Made by a program: the position numbers and the translations under genes. 17,815 nt of DNA from Oscillospiraceae bacterium. GTDB taxonomy: Bacteria > Bacillota > Clostridia > Oscillospirales > Oscillospiraceae. Below are positions 6,133-12,407 of this stretch, one piece after another (the stretch's first letter is position 1; every line of letters starts with the position of its first letter). The notes under the pieces are model-generated. The model had not been told where the DNA came from. It was given only the letters and a program-made list of their open reading frames with translations, and ran no database searches. Where the stretch lies: assembly GCA_016290695.1 (NCBI GenBank), contig JAEEUX010000020.1, positions 1 to 17,815 of the forward strand, given 5' to 3'.

Positions 6133-6651
6133 TTACTTAGAGTTTTTCGGTGAGAGAAACATGGCCATGTGTCTTCCGTCAAGCTTCGGCGGTTTATTGA
6201 CGACGCCAATCTCGGAACAACCCTCGGCAAAATTATTGAGAAGCTCTTCACCAATTTCTGTATGCGTCATTTCTCTGCCGCGAAAGCGAACGGTTACCTT
6301 CACTCTGTCTCCTTCGGCAAGGAACTTAAGAGCGCTTTTAAGCTTTACGTTAAAGTCGTTTATTCCGATACCGGGAGACATTCTAACTTCTTTAACTTCT
6401 ATCACTTTTTGATTTTTCTTAGTTTCCTTTTCGCGTTTAGACTGCTCGAAGCGGTATTTTCCGTAATCCATTATCTTACAGACCGGGGGAGTAGAATTAG
6501 GCGAAATTTTTACCAAATCAAGATTTCTTTCCTCGGCGATTGCCAAAGCTTCTTTAGCGGACATAATGCCGAGTTGGCTGCCGTCGTCTCCAACGAGACG
6601 AACTTCCTTATCAATGATTTCCTCGTTGATTTGATGTGCCGTGTTAGCTAT
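6133..6651 (-). CDS. infC: Translation initiation factor IF-3, probable AUA start
   Basis: IF-3 binds the 30S subunit, discriminates start codons and initiator tRNA, and keeps subunits apart. From the chosen start it is 172 residues, the normal length, with the N-terminal signature HQINEEI followed by KEVRLVGDDGSQLGIMS, STPPVCKIMDYGKYRFEQ, the basic linker (SKREKETKKNQK), and the C-terminal domain with EVRMSPGIGINDF and GDRVKVTVRFRGREMTH. No ATG, GTG or TTG fits. On the minus strand CAGGAGG is followed 9 nt later by an in-frame ATA (6651-6649), giving M-ANTAHQINEE, the expected IF-3 N-terminus. The only upstream ATG in frame (6720) lies within the leader terminator and would add 23 non-family residues. 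Rare start codons on infC are a known autoregulatory device, usually AUU; AUA is less usual. First gene of infC-rpmI-rplT. Confidence 0.95.
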   Translation of the reverse strand: MANTAHQINEEIIDKEVRLVGDDGSQLGIMSAKEALAIAEERNLDLVKISPNSTPPVCKIMDYGKYRFEQSKREKETKKNQKVIEVKEVRMSPGIGINDFNVKLKSALKFLAEGDRVKVTVRFRGREMTHTEIGEELLNNFAEGCSEIGVVNKPPKLDGRHMAMFLSPKNSK

Positions 6652-6826
6652 ACCGAAACACCTCCTGAAATAACTTTGCCATTGAGACAAAAATAAAGCG
6701 CGGATATAAAATCCGCGCAATAATACAAAAATCGAAAAGCCTTATGACAAAACGAAAGAGTATTAACCGCAGCTCGCTCAATTGCGGCCGGGTGAAGTGC
6801 GTGGATTTCACACTTACTTTATTAAC
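6652..6826 (-). promoter_or_regulatory. infC operon leader RNA, probable L20-responsive attenuator
   Basis: About 175 nt lie between the predicted transcription start (near 6826) and the infC start. On the minus strand the leader contains, in order, a small AAGTG/CACTT stem (6811-6815 with 6795-6799), a CCGCA/TGCGG stem (6783-6787 with 6767-6771), a U-rich single-stranded stretch, an intrinsic terminator hairpin (6698-6718), and then the ribosome binding site. Firmicutes infC leaders that bind ribosomal protein L20 have this layout, in which L20 binding favours premature termination. I have not aligned it to the Rfam L20 leader models, so the assignment rests on position, operon content and layout. 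Confidence 0.65.
6690..6718 (-). terminator. Intrinsic terminator in the infC leader (attenuator)
   Basis: GCGCGGAT (6698-6705) and ATCCGCGC (6711-6718) form a perfect 8-bp GC-rich stem with a 5-nt loop. On the minus strand the stem is followed by TTTATTTTTG, so it should terminate transcripts before infC. It lies about 40 nt upstream of the infC start and downstream of a strong promoter, which makes it a conditional attenuator rather than a gene-end terminator. Confidence 0.85.
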
Positions 6827-6832
6827 ATACGA

Positions 6833-6860
6833 ATTATATCATATTATTTCTGATAGTCAA
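6833..6860 (-). promoter_or_regulatory. Sigma-A promoter of infC-rpmI-rplT
   Basis: Read on the minus strand: -35 TTGACT (6855-6860), 16-bp spacer, -10 TATAAT (6833-6838) preceded by TGA, giving an extended -10 (TGNTATAAT). This is the best promoter match in the window, as expected for a translation-machinery operon. It begins 23 bp after the stop codon of the upstream LysR gene, with no terminator seen between them, so some read-through from that gene is possible. Confidence 0.88.
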
Positions 6861-6883
6861 GAGCATTTTGAAAATTTTTTCCT

Positions 6884-7810
6884 TCAAGGTGTATAAGGAT
6901 GGAAACGGATAACGTCAAGCGTTCTGATTTCTGCCGGAGTAAGCTTTTCGACGGGACGATAGATAAGATAGTGGCAGATGGGAAGAATCGCTTCCGGAGC
7001 GGAAAAAGCAAGTGGAATGAGAGAAAGAGAACGCTTTTTAGTAGTGTATTCCTTGCGGATGCTGCTTGGAATAAATACAGCTGCCGCGTCGCTCCCGGCG
7101 ACAAATTTTACAATTGACTCCTTGGTAGGGAGCTGGCAGGCAGTGCCGCGAAAGAGGGAGGTATACCAAGGCTCGCGAATATCGGAATAATAAACCACAT
7201 CGAGCTGTTTAAGATCCTCTCTTGTAAGCTCACTTCTGTCCGCAAAACGATTCTTGTTACCGAGCAGGACAAGCGGTTCTTCCTTACTGATGAGCTCAAA
7301 GACAAATCCTTTGCTCTCGGCTTCCTGTTTAAAGCGTTCTACGGAGGTTTCCACAACTGAGCCGAGACCGATATTTGCCTTTTCTTCAATAAAAGCGTCA
7401 AAGCCGTCGCGCATCTGTGCAGTCTGCTGGAGGACGAGAATTATGTTCGGGAAGGTGGTGTGAAGCTCGTCCAAAACGACGCCGGAAAGAAAATCATTAG
7501 ACCCGGGGGAGCAGATAACGTGAACCTTACCGGAAATTTTTGAGCTTTCTTCGCGTATGCTTTCCCAGCGAGCAATGGCATGGTTAAACTGGCGGATAAG
7601 AGCTTCCGAATCGTCGCAGACCTGCTTGCCGAAATATGTGGGCTTAACGCCGTATCTCGAACGTTTGATGAGTGTGGCGCCGAATTCGTTTTCCAGGCTG
7701 ACGATAGACTGACTCAGAGCCGACTGAGAGATAAAAAGACTCTTTGCGGCGGCGCTGATGCTCCCGTGCTTAACGATCTCCGTAAGGTAAACAAGTTGAG
7801 TGAAATGCAT
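6884..7810 (-). CDS. LysR-family transcriptional regulator
   Basis: A 308-residue cytoplasmic DNA-binding regulator. Residues 1-60 form the N-terminal winged helix-turn-helix: FTQLVYLTEIVKHGSISAAA, then SLFISQSALSQSIVSLENEFG, very typical of LysR proteins. Residues about 92-300 are the periplasmic-binding-protein-like effector domain (KVHVICSPGSNDFLSG, the LGSVVETS region, EPLVLLGNKNRFA, AGSDAAAVFIPSS). The cognate effector cannot be read from sequence. GAGGAGG precedes ATG 7810 by about 8 nt. LysR regulators often control a divergently transcribed neighbour and themselves; the divergent neighbour here is murD, 390 bp away, across a region with several dyads, but murD would be an unusual target. 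Downstream on the same strand lies the infC promoter. A role in an envelope or nutrient response is possible but unsupported. Confidence 0.95.
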   Translation of the reverse strand: MHFTQLVYLTEIVKHGSISAAAKSLFISQSALSQSIVSLENEFGATLIKRSRYGVKPTYFGKQVCDDSEALIRQFNHAIARWESIREESSKISGKVHVICSPGSNDFLSGVVLDELHTTFPNIILVLQQTAQMRDGFDAFIEEKANIGLGSVVETSVERFKQEAESKGFVFELISKEEPLVLLGNKNRFADRSELTREDLKQLDVVYYSDIREPWYTSLFRGTACQLPTKESIVKFVAGSDAAAVFIPSSIRKEYTTKKRSLSLIPLAFSAPEAILPICHYLIYRPVEKLTPAEIRTLDVIRFHPYTP

Positions 7811-7935
7811 ACATACCCCTCCTCAGGGCGAGCTTTGCTCGCGAAAACCGCTGCGGTGAATTGACAGGCTGAGATTATGTCTGCGGGCCCATTATTAATC
7901 AGCCTAATATCTTGCAGCAATTATCTTTTTTTGTA

Positions 7936-7965
7936 ATTTTACCAAAAACCTATTCGTCTTGTCAA
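7936..7965 (-). promoter_or_regulatory. Candidate sigma-A promoter of the LysR gene
   Basis: On the minus strand: TTGACA (7960-7965), 18-bp spacer, TAAAAT (7936-7941). The transcript would have an untranslated leader of about 115 nt before ATG 7810. A short dyad lies directly upstream of the -35 element, a suitable place for regulator binding. Confidence 0.6.
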
Positions 7966-7968
7966 GTA

Positions 7969-8005
7969 TATCATTTGATACAGTTAACAAAATCGAAAAG
8001 ATTTT
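7969..8005. repeat. Two short dyads upstream of the LysR promoter, candidate operators
   Basis: TATCA-N2-TGATA (7969-7980) abuts the LysR -35 element, and a separate perfect inverted repeat AAAATC-GAAAA-GATTTT occupies 7989-8005. Another TATCA occurs at 8011-8015. LysR proteins bind AT-rich dyads near their own promoters, so these are plausible autoregulatory sites; the spacing is not an exact T-N11-A box. Confidence 0.35.
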
Positions 8006-8023
8006 CAAAGTATCATGTTTTTT

Positions 8024-8071
8024 AAGGCGAAACAAAGGATATTTTGTTAAATTTGCAAGATAGATCGCCTT
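8024..8071. repeat. Nested inverted repeat in the LysR/murD intergenic region
   Basis: Outer arms AAGGCGA (8024-8030) and TCGCCTT (8065-8071), 7 bp perfect, enclose an inner hairpin with arms AACAAA (8031-8036) and TTTGTT (8043-8048) around a 6-nt loop. The arms are contiguous on the left side. It lies between the two divergent promoters, where neither predicted transcript would include it, so it may act as DNA (protein binding) or belong to an unidentified transcript. No reading frame of note spans it. Confidence 0.4.
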
Positions 8072-8111
8072 AGAAGCGCTGCTGAAAAGCCATTTTTGTT
8101 GCGTGAGATTA

Positions 8112-8140
8112 TTGCTATTTTCACCGCTGGGATATATAAT
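8112..8140 (+). promoter_or_regulatory. Candidate sigma-A promoter of murD
   Basis: TTGCTA (8112-8117), 17-bp spacer, TATAAT (8135-8140) on the plus strand; the -10 is perfect and the -35 matches four of six consensus bases. The start of transcription would be near 8147, giving a leader of about 54 nt before the murD ATG. Confidence 0.65.
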
Positions 8141-8152
8141 AATTTAATACAG

Positions 8153-8178
8153 GCAGATTTTCATCTGCTACCTTTTTT
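8153..8178 (+). terminator. Terminator-like hairpin in the murD leader
   Basis: GCAGAT-TTTC-ATCTGC (8153-8168) is a perfect 6-bp stem with a tetraloop, followed after four bases by six T residues (8173-8178), then by the murD ribosome binding site (8183-8189). It could be a weak attenuator or a 5'-end stabilising hairpin. The stem is short and only moderately GC-rich, so efficient termination is uncertain. Confidence 0.45.
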
Positions 8179-8200
8179 GATTGGAAGGATATGTCATCAC

Positions 8201-9574
8201 ATGTCGTTAAAGGATTATATAAGCGCCCTGAAGGGCAAAAAAGTCGCCGTTATAGGGATGGGCGTAAGCAACACGCCGCTTATCCGTATGCTCCTTGAAA
8301 ACGGTATCGCCGTTACTGTATGCGATAAAAGCACGAGGGAGAAGCTCGGCACGGCTGCCGACGAATTCTCCGCCCTCGGAGCGCGGTTCCATCTCGGCGA
8401 GGACTATCTCAAGGGGCTTGACTGCGACCTAATTTTCAAGACCCCGGGCATCCGCCCCGATGTTCCAGAGCTTATTGAAGCAAAGGCCAACGGCGCGGAG
8501 ATAGTTTCCGAAATGGAAGTGTTTTTCGAGCTTTGCCCCTGCCCGATAATCGCCGTTACGGGCAGCGACGGCAAGACCACGACGACGACGGTCATAGCAA
8601 AGCTTCTCGAAAAAGCCGGATACACGGTTCACCTCGGCGGCAATATCGGCAATCCGCTCCTTTGCGAAACGGATTCCATCAAGCCGAATGATTACGCGGT
8701 TACGGAGCTTTCCTCCTTCCAGCTCATGACGATGAAAAAGAGCGCGAACATATCCGTTATCACGAACATTTCTCCAAACCACCTCGATTATCACCGCGAC
8801 ATGGCGGAGTATACCGAGGCCAAGCTAAACGTATATAAGCATCAGCAGGAGGGAGATTTCGTCGTCCTGAACGCGGATAACGAGGTCTGCGCCGGGCTTG
8901 CAGCCTCGGTTCCTGCGGGGCTGCGGATGTTCAGCCGCAGGACTAAGCCCCAAAACGGCTGCTATTTCGACGGCGAAGCAATATATTATATAGACGCCTC
9001 AGGCGAGCGCGAGATAATTAAACGCAGCGAAATAAAGCTTCCGGGGCTGCACAATGTAGAAAACTATATGGCGGCATTTTCCGCCGTCATTGACATTGTG
9101 GGCGATAAGGTCTGCCGCGAGCTTGCTATGGAATTCGGCGGCGTTGAGCACAGGATAGAGCTTGTGCGCGAGAAGGACGCAGTGCGTTATTATAACGATT
9201 CCATTGCGTCAAGCCCGACGCGCAGCATGGCGGGGCTGAATTCGTTTAACGAAAAGCTCATCATGATAGCGGGCGGCTACGATAAACATTTATCCTACGA
9301 TGCGCTTGGCCCGGTCATATGCGGCAAGGTCAAGAAGCTCGTCCTCGTCGGCGCGACGTCGGAAAAAATCAAAAACGCGGTTTTAAACGCCGACTGCGCC
9401 GAAAAGCCGGAGATTTTTGAGTTTTCTGATTTTGAAAAAGCCGTTCGCTGCGCTTCCGATATTGCCGAACCCGGCGACGTTGTGATTTTATCCCCGGCAA
9501 GCGCATCGTTTGACCTTTTCAAGAATTTTGCCGAACGCGGCAAACGCTTTAAGGATATAATCAACTCTTTATAA
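8201..9574 (+). CDS. murD: UDP-N-acetylmuramoyl-L-alanine--D-glutamate ligase
   Basis: Cytoplasmic ATP-dependent ligase that adds D-glutamate to UDP-MurNAc-L-Ala in peptidoglycan precursor synthesis. 457 residues from ATG 8201. The N-terminal Rossmann-like domain carries KVAVIGMGVSN (14-24) and KTPGIRPD. The central ATPase domain has the P-loop TGSDGKTTTT (120-129), LGGNIGNPL, TELSSFQL, NISPNHLDYH (189-198) and the probable carbamylated lysine in YTEAKL (K208). The C-terminal domain has YNDSIASSPT, GGYDKHL and SPASASFDLF. The start is preceded by GGAAGGA at 11 nt; the frame is open to 8096, but that extension would cross the promoter and leader hairpin and is not family-like. It lies outside a dcw cluster: no other mur or fts gene is visible. 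It heads a long plus-strand series and is divergent from a LysR gene. Confidence 0.97.
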   Translation: MSLKDYISALKGKKVAVIGMGVSNTPLIRMLLENGIAVTVCDKSTREKLGTAADEFSALGARFHLGEDYLKGLDCDLIFKTPGIRPDVPELIEAKANGAEIVSEMEVFFELCPCPIIAVTGSDGKTTTTTVIAKLLEKAGYTVHLGGNIGNPLLCETDSIKPNDYAVTELSSFQLMTMKKSANISVITNISPNHLDYHRDMAEYTEAKLNVYKHQQEGDFVVLNADNEVCAGLAASVPAGLRMFSRRTKPQNGCYFDGEAIYYIDASGEREIIKRSEIKLPGLHNVENYMAAFSAVIDIVGDKVCRELAMEFGGVEHRIELVREKDAVRYYNDSIASSPTRSMAGLNSFNEKLIMIAGGYDKHLSYDALGPVICGKVKKLVLVGATSEKIKNAVLNADCAEKPEIFEFSDFEKAVRCASDIAEPGDVVILSPASASFDLFKNFAERGKRFKDIINSL

Positions 9575-9587
9575 TATGGAGGAAACC

Positions 9588-10622
9588 ATGCTTGAGCAGA
9601 CTATAAAAGAACTTACCGCGTTATCTTCGCCATCCGGCTTTGAGCAGGAGGCTGCGGAGCATATCAAGAACGCGCTCAGCGAGTGTACGGACGAGGTGTA
9701 TTCCGATAATTTAGGCAATGTTATCGGCGTCAAGCGCTGCGGAAGAACCGGCGCGCCGAAGCTTTTGCTTGAGGCGCACATGGATGAAGTAGGTTTCATC
9801 GTCACCGAGCTTACCGAGGGCTTTTTGAAGTTTTCTCTCATTGGCGGAGTTGACCCTCGCCTGCTGCCAGGCAGAGAGGTCACGGTTATGGGCGAAAAGC
9901 CGCTTTACGGCGTAATAGCCTGCCTCCCGCCTCACGTTCTGACGGAGGAGGAAAGGGAAAAGGCTATCAAGGTCAAAAACCTTTATATAGACCTCGGCAT
10001 GACGCAGGAAACGGCGGAAAAGCTCGTAAAACCCGGAGACTACGGCGTATTTTGCGGAGAAGCGTTCAAATCCAATAACGGGAAATTTTTCACCTCCAAG
10101 GCGCTTGATGACAGGGCCTGCGTCGCCATTATGCTCGAAACGGCGCGAAGCCTCAGGGAACTCAGTCTTGATTATGATATTTATTACATGGCGAGCGTTC
10201 AGGAGGAGCTTGGTATGCGCGGCGCGCAGGTCGGCGCGTTTTCCGTTGAGCCGGATTACTGCATTGCGCTCGACGTTACGCACGCAAAAACGCCGGACGC
10301 TTCCTCCGACGAGACATACGGCCCCGGCTGCGGCTGCGTCATCGACGTCGGGCCCAATATGAACCGACGCTTTTCCTCGGCGCTGATAGACTGCTGCAAG
10401 GCAAACGACATTCCCTATGTTATCGAGGTCGATCCCCGTTCCTCGGGGACGGACGCCTGGCCCATTCAGGTATCGCGTTCCGGCGTCTGCACGGCGGTCC
10501 TTTCCGTGCCCATCAAATACATGCACAGCCCGATAGAAACACTCAAGCTCTCCGACGCGGAGGAAAGCGTAAAACTGCTTTATAAATTCCTTTCGGAATT
10601 TAACGAAGGGAGGCTCGGATGA
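9588..10622 (+). CDS. M42-family metallo-aminopeptidase (first paralogue)
   Basis: A 344-residue cytoplasmic M42 (glutamyl aminopeptidase/deblocking endoglucanase-like) enzyme that removes N-terminal residues from peptides using two metal ions and often forms dodecameric shells. Metal ligands and catalytic residues are all visible: AHMDE (H64, D66), KALDDR (D174), QEELGMRGA (E206/E207), ALDVTH (D229) and YMHSP (H313). The start is ATG 9588, because GGAGGA (9578-9583) lies 4 nt before it; the upstream in-frame ATG 9576 overlaps that ribosome binding site. It begins 13 nt after the murD stop and its TGA overlaps the start of the second M42 gene by 4 nt (ATGA). The two paralogues may form a hetero-oligomer or split substrate preference (inference). 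Substrate cannot be read from sequence. Confidence 0.94.
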   Translation: MLEQTIKELTALSSPSGFEQEAAEHIKNALSECTDEVYSDNLGNVIGVKRCGRTGAPKLLLEAHMDEVGFIVTELTEGFLKFSLIGGVDPRLLPGREVTVMGEKPLYGVIACLPPHVLTEEEREKAIKVKNLYIDLGMTQETAEKLVKPGDYGVFCGEAFKSNNGKFFTSKALDDRACVAIMLETARSLRELSLDYDIYYMASVQEELGMRGAQVGAFSVEPDYCIALDVTHAKTPDASSDETYGPGCGCVIDVGPNMNRRFSSALIDCCKANDIPYVIEVDPRSSGTDAWPIQVSRSGVCTAVLSVPIKYMHSPIETLKLSDAEESVKLLYKFLSEFNEGRLG

Positions 10623-11647
10623 TGCTTCAGGAGCTTAAAAAATTATGTTCGCTTCCGGGCGTTTCCGGCAGAGAAGACGCGGTAAGAGACTATATTCTCT
10701 CCGTTTGCCGCGAAAACTGCGCCGAAGTGAAGACCGATGCAATGGGCAACGTTCTTGCCTTTAAAAAAGGCGCGAAGGCCCCGCGTGAGCCTATAATGCT
10801 TGCCGCGCACATGGACGAGGTCGGCGTTATAATTACAAACATCACAGACGACGGCTTCCTAAAATTTGACTTCGTCGGCGGCATTGACCGCCGTGTTGTG
10901 CTGGGCAAAAAGGTGTATATCGGCGATTCGCTCATCCCCGGTGTTATCGGGATGAAAGCCTTTCATCTTGCCGATAAAAGCGAAGAAGACCGCATAATGA
11001 AGCTTAAGGAAATGTATATCGACATCGGCGCGGAAAATAAGGAAGAAGCCGCGTCGCTCGTTAGCCTCGGCGACGTCGGCAGTTTTGACGGCGAATGCGT
11101 CGAGTTCGGCGAGAGTTTCATAAAGGCAAAGGCGATAGACGACAGGATAGGCTGCTGCGTGATGCTCACTCTCATGCGCGAGGTGCTGCCTGTGGACACA
11201 TGGTTTGCTTTTACCGTTCAGGAGGAGGTCGGCTGCCGCGGTGCAAACACCGCTGCCTATGCGATAAAGCCCGGCGTCGCGCTGATTTTGGAGGGCACGA
11301 CTGCCGCTGACATACCCTCACAAAAAGGCGGGGAGAAGGTATGCATTGCCGGCGCCGGCCCGGTTATCCCGTTCATGGACGGCGGAGCTGTATATGACAG
11401 GGCGCTGTTTAACGAGCTGCGCGAGCTTGCGGAAGCTGATTCCATTCCCTGGCAGACGAAAACGCTTATTTCCGGCGGAACGGACGCGCAGGCGATACAG
11501 CGTTCCCGCGCGGGCGTAAGAACCGCTGCTATTTCCGCTGCGGTCAGGTATATTCATTCCCCGTCAAGCGTTGCCTGCGTAAAGGATTTTGACAGTATTA
11601 TAAAGCTCGCTCAGCTCTTTTTGCGGAAACGCGCCGAAGAGGCATAA
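10619..11647 (+). CDS. M42-family metallo-aminopeptidase (second paralogue)
   Basis: A 342-residue M42-family peptidase, a diverged copy of the preceding gene with the same layout. Visible ligands are AHMDE (H64, D66), KAIDDR (D174), QEEVGCRGA (E202/E203), LEGTTAADIP (E225) and YIHSP (H313). Unlike its neighbour it has Glu rather than Asp at the ligand after the QEE motif and carries the EGTTAAD type of that motif, so the two belong to different M42 subgroups rather than being a recent duplication. GGGAGG lies 5 nt before ATG 10619, which overlaps the previous stop in an ATGA arrangement, indicating translational coupling. A second ATG at 10622 is possible. It probably acts in cytoplasmic peptide turnover together with the first paralogue. 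Confidence 0.94.
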   Translation: MMLQELKKLCSLPGVSGREDAVRDYILSVCRENCAEVKTDAMGNVLAFKKGAKAPREPIMLAAHMDEVGVIITNITDDGFLKFDFVGGIDRRVVLGKKVYIGDSLIPGVIGMKAFHLADKSEEDRIMKLKEMYIDIGAENKEEAASLVSLGDVGSFDGECVEFGESFIKAKAIDDRIGCCVMLTLMREVLPVDTWFAFTVQEEVGCRGANTAAYAIKPGVALILEGTTAADIPSQKGGEKVCIAGAGPVIPFMDGGAVYDRALFNELRELAEADSIPWQTKTLISGGTDAQAIQRSRAGVRTAAISAAVRYIHSPSSVACVKDFDSIIKLAQLFLRKRAEEA

Positions 11648-11693
11648 GCGGAACACCACGCGCATAGAATAAGCGCAGGGGGAGGTGTATCCC

Positions 11694-12392
11694 TTGCGCT
11701 CGCTACGTCGCTTCAAAAGGCGCGGCGTGAAAAGGAAACGGAGGCTTGTACCCGCTGCGGCGGCGCTTATGTTTCTTGCCGCCGCGCTTATTTTCACGCT
11801 ATACTGGCGCTTTACTCCGATAATATCGTCAATGGCACGAGCCGGGGCGCACAACGCCGTCGAGCTTATCCTTAACCAAACGATAAACGAAAAGCTCCAG
11901 AACGGCGAGCTTGATTACGAAAAAATCGTAAACCTTGAAAAAACGGAGACCGGATCGATAAGCGCCCTTTCCGCTAACGTACTTACGCTCAACCGCATCC
12001 GCTCCGACATAAGCTTCGACATAATCAGCAAGCTTCCGCAGAAGATATACGCCGATATTTCCGTCCCCGTGGGAAACCTTATCGGCTCTGGGCTCCTGTC
12101 GGGAAAAGGCCCGATGATACCCGTTAAGATTATTGCCGTATCGTCAGTCAACGCGGATTTCAAAAGCAGCTTTTACTCCGAAGGGATAAATCATCTTCTG
12201 CACCGCATTTCCATCGTAATTACGGCGAAGGTTTATATCCTTCTCCCGGGCAGGGAGCTTGAAACGCCTGTCAGCGTGGAGATGCCAGTTGCGGAGACGG
12301 TTATAATAGGGCTTGTCCCCGAGAATTTCACATATTTTGAGTCAGACGACAAATGGGATACAAACGAAGAAAAATACGACATTACTAGTTGA
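11694..12392 (+). CDS. yunB: Sporulation protein YunB, probable TTG start
   Basis: A 232-residue YunB-family protein, in Bacillus a mother-cell (sigma-E) sporulation protein required for normal spore formation; its molecular role is unclear. Seen here: a very basic N-terminus (RRFKRRGVKRKRR), one membrane span at about 18-38, then the family body with IKLPQK-like and ISVPVGNLIGSGLLSGKGP (122-140), GINHLLHRI (164-172) and PVAETVIIGLVPENF (198-212), the hallmark YunB C-terminus. The start is best at TTG 11694, 8 nt after GGGGGAGG (11678-11685); the in-frame GTG at 11685 is part of that ribosome binding site. It lies 46 nt after the second M42 gene and 15 nt before ligA. The presence of this gene is the main sign that the organism forms spores. 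Confidence 0.9.
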   Translation: MRSLRRFKRRGVKRKRRLVPAAAALMFLAAALIFTLYWRFTPIISSMARAGAHNAVELILNQTINEKLQNGELDYEKIVNLEKTETGSISALSANVLTLNRIRSDISFDIISKLPQKIYADISVPVGNLIGSGLLSGKGPMIPVKIIAVSSVNADFKSSFYSEGINHLLHRISIVITAKVYILLPGRELETPVSVEMPVAETVIIGLVPENFTYFESDDKWDTNEEKYDITS

Positions 12393-12407
12393 ACGGCAGG
12401 ATACAAT

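Noticed and set aside
6652..6720. ATG start for infC at 6720
   Set aside because: It falls inside the leader terminator hairpin, lacks a ribosome binding site and adds non-family residues; AGGAGG lies downstream of it.
6867..6886. Possible terminator between the LysR gene and the infC promoter
   Set aside because: Only an imperfect TTGAA/TTCAA pairing around an A/T run; no stable stem.
8096..8200. 35-residue upstream extension of MurD
   Set aside because: It would span the predicted promoter, transcription start and leader hairpin; MurD proteins start close to MSLKDY-like sequence.
9711..10526. Minus-strand open frame of 271 codons antisense to the first M42 gene
   Set aside because: Long only because of GC-rich codon structure; the plus strand encodes all M42 metal ligands here.
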